A stretch of 64,000 nucleotides of DNA from an uncultured Desulfobacter sp. (GTDB lineage: Bacteria > Desulfobacterota > Desulfobacteria > Desulfobacterales > Desulfobacteraceae), in the NCBI RefSeq assembly GCF_963666675.1, contig NZ_OY762929.1, positions 1,116,001 through 1,180,000 of the forward strand, given 5' to 3'. Every line of letters begins with the position of its first letter. Within the stretch, counting starts at the first letter, position 1. A program made the position numbers and the translations under genes. Under the pieces are notes generated by a model that was not told where the DNA came from, ran no database searches, and saw only the letters and a program-made list of their open reading frames with translations. Shown piece by piece: positions 60,225-64,000 of this stretch.

Positions 60225-60520
60225 GGTAAAAAGTGAATAATTTTTATAAAATAGGTAGATAGGAAAATTAATAGAGCATCTGAAAAAAAAATTCAATGAA
60301 AAAAATAATTAAAAATTTTTATGAAAAATAAAGGGTTGGGTTGGGTTGTGCTGGATTGGTCGGATTTGGTGTCCAGGAAAGGGGTGTTGGGTGGAGGATT
60401 GTGGAGGGAGGGTGGTGGTGAGAAGTGGGGTGTCCGCGAATTACGGTAAACCGGTAAAGATTCTCAGATTAAATTTTTTTTCTGGTGGTCTCGACGGGTT
60501 GGGGGGGGGAGGGGGAGGGC
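60225..60520. other. Intergenic region between histidine kinase and mraZ: AT-rich then G-rich
   Basis: Bases 60225-60330 are strongly AT-rich with A and T runs, typical of an upstream promoter element. Bases 60333-60440 and 60496-60519 are very G-rich on the + strand with few C (AAGGGTTGGGTTGGGTTG, GGAGGGAGGGTGG, and a nine-G run then GGGGG). No ORF here looks real. G-quadruplex formation is possible. Confidence 0.5.
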
Positions 60521-61663
60521 TTAGGGATGGACCTGGGCCGGCAGGTAGATGGTAACCACTGTGCCGCCCCCGGTTTGGGACGCCGCAGATATATGGCCTT
60601 TGTGGCGGCTGACGATGGAATAGCAGATGGAAAGCCCCATGCCGCAGCTGTCCTCTTTGGTTGTGTAGTAGGGGTCAAAGATCCTGTCCAGGCGTGTTTT
60701 AGGTATTCCGCACCCCTGGTCCCGGAACGTGATTTTGATGTAGGTCCCCTTGGCAATGGGCAGGCGGTCCTCTTCTGACGGATGGAAATTTTTCAATTCA
60801 ATAAACAAGGTCCCGCTGCCTTTTCCGGCCATGGCGTGGCGGGCGTTCATCACGATGTTTCCCACCACTTGCTCCAACTGTTTTCTATCGGCATCAATGT
60901 GCCACAGATCCTTGGGCGATGCTAAATTCAGCTGGATGTCGGACCCGGCCAGGGTCAGCGTGGTAATATGCCGGATCAATGTTTCAACGCTCAAGTGTTC
61001 CTTCAAAGGCGCGCCGCCCTTGGCAAAGGTGAGAAGTTCTCTGGTGAGCCGGGCTGCCTCCTCCATGGATGACTCGGCTTTGTGGAGATAGGTCAGGGCT
61101 TTGGGATTCTCTTTGGTTTCAAGCTTGGCCAGGGTGATATTTCCGTACAGGCTTGTCATGATATTGTTGAAATTATGGGCAATGCCCCCGGCCAACGCCC
61201 CAATGGACTTTAACCATTGGTCATTCATGCCGGGTTTCCGGGGAAACTTGTCCAGGGAAGGTGTAAAGTTTTCTTTTACGAGAACTTGATATACGTTCTG
61301 ATTCGGGTCACCAAGATCAAGCGGGCAGATAAATATTTCCAGGGTTTTCCGGGTTCCCGCTTTTTGGCGCAGCAGCGTGTTCAAGATTAAAAGCGGACGG
61401 CCAAGCATTCTTTCATGTAAGGGAAAAATCGGGGGGGCATCGTCTGTCAGGGAAAACAGGTTTGCAATATTTTGATCCACAAGTTCAAGTGTGCTGTACA
61501 GGGACAACCTTGCAAAGCGTTTGTTGGACCGCAGGATTATACCATGGTCGGATACCAGCAGCAGTGGTTCCCGGGATGTTTCAAAATATTCATTATAAAT
61601 TGTTTTCAACCGATTCCGCCGGTTGACGTCGTTAAATATGGACTGCTGGGAAGCGCTCATCAT
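60521..61663 (-). CDS. PAS-domain sensor histidine kinase
   Basis: A 380-residue soluble kinase with no membrane helix. Residues about 20-140 look like a PAS domain (EPLLLVSDHGIILRSNKRFA). The H-box is SIGALAGGIAHNFNNIMTSL (about residue 155) and the ATPase domain has an N-box QLEQVVGNIVMNARHAM, G1 FRDQGCGIPKTRLDRIFDPY and G2 EDSCGMGLSICYSIV. It would phosphorylate a response regulator that is not adjacent here. It lies upstream of mraZ on the same strand but the dcw cluster seems to have its own promoter. Confidence 0.88.
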   Translation of the reverse strand: MMSASQQSIFNDVNRRNRLKTIYNEYFETSREPLLLVSDHGIILRSNKRFARLSLYSTLELVDQNIANLFSLTDDAPPIFPLHERMLGRPLLILNTLLRQKAGTRKTLEIFICPLDLGDPNQNVYQVLVKENFTPSLDKFPRKPGMNDQWLKSIGALAGGIAHNFNNIMTSLYGNITLAKLETKENPKALTYLHKAESSMEEAARLTRELLTFAKGGAPLKEHLSVETLIRHITTLTLAGSDIQLNLASPKDLWHIDADRKQLEQVVGNIVMNARHAMAGKGSGTLFIELKNFHPSEEDRLPIAKGTYIKITFRDQGCGIPKTRLDRIFDPYYTTKEDSCGMGLSICYSIVSRHKGHISAASQTGGGTVVTIYLPAQVHP

Positions 61664-61729
61664 TTCCTGTTGTCGGCTTTATGCAAAAGGGTATTTGGGG
61701 GGCTTTGGGGTGCTGTTTCAACGATATCG

Positions 61730-62449
61730 TTAAAGCGCCCCGGCAATGGTCCGGTGTACCTGATCAATTTTTTTATTCAGATCCGCCTTGCTGCAGTTTG
61801 GGATATGCACTGGGGGGTGGATGATAAGCTCCACCGTGCCCGGCCTAAGATCCAGCGTGTCAGAGGGGAGAATATGTTCTGAATTTTTAATGGTGACCGG
61901 CAAAACCGGCAACCCTGATGTCATGGCAAAGACGAATGCGCCTTTTTTAAAGGGCAGAAGTTTGCCCCTGGATCTTGTCCCTTCGGCAAAAAAAAGCACG
62001 CTGGCCTTGTCCGATAATTTTTTTTTTGCCGCCTGTATGGATTCCACGGCTGCCTGCCCATTGGACCTGTTGACATAGATGCAGCCAAGAAACGAGCAGG
62101 CGGTGCCGAAAACCGGAATTTTTTTAAGTTCCATTTTCATGACCCATTTAATGATGAGACCAGTGTACCCGTGCAGGGCAGGGATGTCCGCCATGCTTTT
62201 GTGGTTGGCCACCACCACGTAGGGTGCCTGTGGATCGTAATTCTGTCTGCCCTGGATTCGAACCCGTATGAGCGCAACGGCACAGAATATTCTGGCCCAG
62301 ATTACGGCCATGGCATCGGCCTTGTCCGGGCCGAAAACAGCCCCCACAACAATACAGATCAGCGCCATGACCAGAGTGTTTAACACCATGGCCGGGATCA
62401 CAAAAATCCATTTATAGGGCTGATATGCTATTTTAAATAAGTCCTTCAC
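61730..62449 (-). CDS. 1-acyl-sn-glycerol-3-phosphate acyltransferase (PlsC family)
   Basis: Membrane-associated acyltransferase of 239 residues in phosphatidic acid synthesis. The HX4D motif is in VVANHKSMADIPAL (about residue 83), and the glycerol-phosphate motif FAEGTRSRGKLLPFKKGAF and LPVLPVTIKNS follow. An N-terminal hydrophobic segment anchors it (FVIPAMVLNTLVMALICIVV). It overlaps the end of the DUF4340 gene by four bases, so it belongs to the same transcript. Confidence 0.9.
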   Translation of the reverse strand: MKDLFKIAYQPYKWIFVIPAMVLNTLVMALICIVVGAVFGPDKADAMAVIWARIFCAVALIRVRIQGRQNYDPQAPYVVVANHKSMADIPALHGYTGLIIKWVMKMELKKIPVFGTACSFLGCIYVNRSNGQAAVESIQAAKKKLSDKASVLFFAEGTRSRGKLLPFKKGAFVFAMTSGLPVLPVTIKNSEHILPSDTLDLRPGTVELIIHPPVHIPNCSKADLNKKIDQVHRTIAGAL

Positions 62450-63447
62450 TCCTGGCCGGATTCAGTGCTGTCCTGTTGTTCTATGCCCATAAGTTTGTCC
62501 GTGTATGAAACAATATCTTCGGCTTTATAACTGGTCAGGGTAAAGGCATAGGGGGTATATGAGCATGACCCTTCCACATCCTGATCATCATTTTTGTCGA
62601 ACAGATTTAAAACAAAAGTTTTATCGTTTTCAAGGGAAATTTTACATGAGGGCGCTTTTTCTTTTAATTGGGCCGCCTTGTCTTCTTCCATAAAAGCCTG
62701 GCATTCGAGCTTTGATAACGATGACAGAAGATCGGATATGGTTTTTTCATCCACCTCTGAGCCGTCTTCATTTTTCCAGACCGTTTTTTCGGGTGTCGTT
62801 TTTTCTGCGGTTAAATCCTTTTGGGCGCCGTCTTTTTTCTGATCCGGCGTTTCAGGTGCCTGGGCTTTAACCAGGGTGACGGTTTTTTCCTGTTTTTCCA
62901 GGGTGATCTTTTTCATGCCGGCCGGGTCAAAGGCAAGTACTTTTTTATCCCTGAAATCAGCTGCGGGTTTGTCAAACTTGCCGTTGAACTTGCCGTTGGC
63001 CTGGTATACGGTCCGGTCCTTGTCATTCAGATATACGAATGTATGGTTGTAGCTGGGCGCTGTTTTTCCAATGACAAGGCTGCGTAACACCTCATCTCCG
63101 GCCAGTGCCTTGACCTTTACGGCATGGGAATCATCCAGTTCATATCTGATAAGATCCTTTGCCTCGGAAACCAGGGCGGACAGTTTGATCTCCTTTAACG
63201 TGTTCAGCATCTGGTTTACGTCATCGGTATTGGCCGGGAATTTTTTGTCGGTAACGGTCCAGCCGGTTTCGCTTTTGTTAAGTGTCACCACCCGGTCGGC
63301 CTTTGAGATCTCCAGGCGGTCAATGCGGGTGGTATCCACCTGGGGAATTGTGGGCAGTTCATAATGGACCTGGTTGTCTTGTTTTAAACCAAGGTATGCA
63401 CCCAAGCCGATAATCAGTATGATTAAGATGATATATTCTTTTTTCAT
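62446..63447 (-). CDS. DUF4340 domain protein
   Basis: A 333-residue protein with an N-terminal membrane anchor (EYIILIILIIGLGAYLGL) and a large extracytoplasmic DUF4340 domain made of beta-rich repeats (RIDRLEISKADRVVTLNKSE, LSALVSEAKDLIRYELDD). The Met at 63447 is chosen because GGGAGG lies eight bases upstream. The middle has a Lys/Glu/Thr-rich stretch (residues about 205-235) that looks flexible. DUF4340 proteins typically sit with GldG-like ABC auxiliary proteins, as here. Role in transport or gliding-type systems is by association. Confidence 0.8.
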   Translation of the reverse strand: MKKEYIILIILIIGLGAYLGLKQDNQVHYELPTIPQVDTTRIDRLEISKADRVVTLNKSETGWTVTDKKFPANTDDVNQMLNTLKEIKLSALVSEAKDLIRYELDDSHAVKVKALAGDEVLRSLVIGKTAPSYNHTFVYLNDKDRTVYQANGKFNGKFDKPAADFRDKKVLAFDPAGMKKITLEKQEKTVTLVKAQAPETPDQKKDGAQKDLTAEKTTPEKTVWKNEDGSEVDEKTISDLLSSLSKLECQAFMEEDKAAQLKEKAPSCKISLENDKTFVLNLFDKNDDQDVEGSCSYTPYAFTLTSYKAEDIVSYTDKLMGIEQQDSTESGQE

Positions 63448-63463
63448 GATTTTGCCTCCCAAC

Positions 63464-64000
63464 TCAACCAAACAAGTTTGCAATTTTTTTCTTTTTCATG
63501 CTTCTGAAAAACCAGACAGCCATTCCGACCAAGAAGACCAGAACACAAAGCCCTATGATATTGAATCCTTTGATGATGCTTTTGGTCAACGGATCGGTCT
63601 CTTCGATGGGGTTCAGGGTCTGTTGCTTGCTCCGTAACAGGGCTGTGCCGTCATCACCGTTGAGATGATCTATGGCGTTGAGCAGGAAGGTGGCATTGGT
63701 GGTTCGGCCCTGTTCATCCAGCATGTTGTCGTACAGCATCTGGGCGCAGCCGAGTACAAATATTTTCGCCGGTGCAGATGTTTCGATGATGCGGTTGCCG
63801 GCTTTAAGTCCTTCAATGTTTTTGGCCGACGCTTCAGCCGGTTGCGGACCTTCCACGGAATCTTCGTCCTGGGCGTTGGTCTCTCCGGCTTCTTTTTCGG
63901 GGACAGGCTTACCTTTAAAATAAGATGTAAACTGCCCTTCCAGCAGGTAGGCCAGGTCATAGGCGGCCATATCGTTATCCGAGGGTGGCGGACTTAAAAA
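63464..64000 (-). CDS. GldG-like ABC-transporter auxiliary protein, C-terminal part (runs off window)
   Basis: The frame is open to the window edge on the - strand (reading FLSPPPSDNDMAAYDLAYLL), so the N-terminus lies beyond 64000. The visible part has DLAYLLEGQFTSYFKGKPVP, an acidic low-complexity linker, KIFVLGCAQMLYDNML, FLLNAIDHLNGDDGTALLRS and a C-terminal membrane helix (FNIIGLCVLVFLVGMAVWFF) with a basic end. This is the end of the ABC_transp_aux / GldG family. An ABC ATPase and permease should lie outside the window. Confidence 0.8.
   Translation of the reverse strand, partial: FLSPPPSDNDMAAYDLAYLLEGQFTSYFKGKPVPEKEAGETNAQDEDSVEGPQPAEASAKNIEGLKAGNRIIETSAPAKIFVLGCAQMLYDNMLDEQGRTTNATFLLNAIDHLNGDDGTALLRSKQQTLNPIEETDPLTKSIIKGFNIIGLCVLVFLVGMAVWFFRSMKKKKIANLFG

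Overview
The window reads as chromosomal DNA from a Gram-negative anaerobe, most likely a sulfate-reducing member of the Desulfobacterota (Desulfobacteraceae-like). This placement is inferred from four features: an exosortase D / VPLPA-CTERM exopolysaccharide locus, a classical menaquinone (men) operon, an indolepyruvate:ferredoxin oxidoreductase pair, and a complete division/cell-wall (dcw) cluster with a MurE-MurF fusion. No rRNA, tRNA or CRISPR array was recognised.

Layout. (1) 1-6869: an AT-rich set of surface-polysaccharide genes on the + strand (partial glycosyltransferase, polysaccharide pyruvyl transferase, heparinase-like protein, asparagine synthetase), with a decayed IS5-type transposase. 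(2) 7156-22860: the exosortase/EPS locus on the + strand: WecG-type glycosyltransferase, XrtD fused to EpsI, WecA-like initiating transferase, PrsT TPR lipoprotein, a VPLPA-CTERM protein, Wza-like export protein, outer-membrane barrel, Wzz-like chain-length protein, tyrosine autokinase and ExeA-like ATPase. Inside it, 9465-12289 is an accessory patch holding a schlafen-type (AlbA_2) gene, a small ORF, a broken GxxExxY gene and several copies of one repeat. (3) 23161-30515: YbaK, two small DUF4405-like membrane proteins, then menF-menD-menB-menC-menE. (4) 30540-32728: a GAF / kinase-like / universal stress protein cluster behind a consensus sigma-70 promoter. (5) 33390-38893: iorA-iorB, aroQ, a TatD-family nuclease, tcdA and an FKBP isomerase. 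(6) 39305-42871: a three-domain endolysin-like protein, a DEAD-box helicase (- strand) and a thioredoxin-like gene split by a small palindromic element. (7) 43081-60175, all on the - strand: mraZ-rsmH-ftsL-ftsI-murEF-mraY-murD-ftsW-murG-murC-murB-ftsQ-ftsA-ftsZ in transcription order. (8) 60521-64000, - strand: a histidine kinase, PlsC-type acyltransferase, DUF4340 protein and the C-terminal part of a GldG-like protein.

How the genes work together. WecA-like and WecG-type enzymes would start a lipid-linked glycan. The Wzz, tyrosine kinase, Wza and barrel proteins would control its length and export. XrtD would process VPLPA-CTERM proteins such as the one at 16564. The men genes make menaquinone for anaerobic respiration. 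The dcw cluster supplies peptidoglycan precursors and the divisome.

The most distinctive non-coding signal is a dense population of short dispersed palindromic repeats of at least four families. In the clearest case a roughly 160-bp element flanked by CTA/CTA has split a redox-active disulfide protein gene at 42434-42871, and conceptual removal restores the reading frame. A second copy with the same CTA flanks lies at 6903-7060. Other families sit between genes of the men, ior and EPS clusters and in the broken GxxExxY gene.
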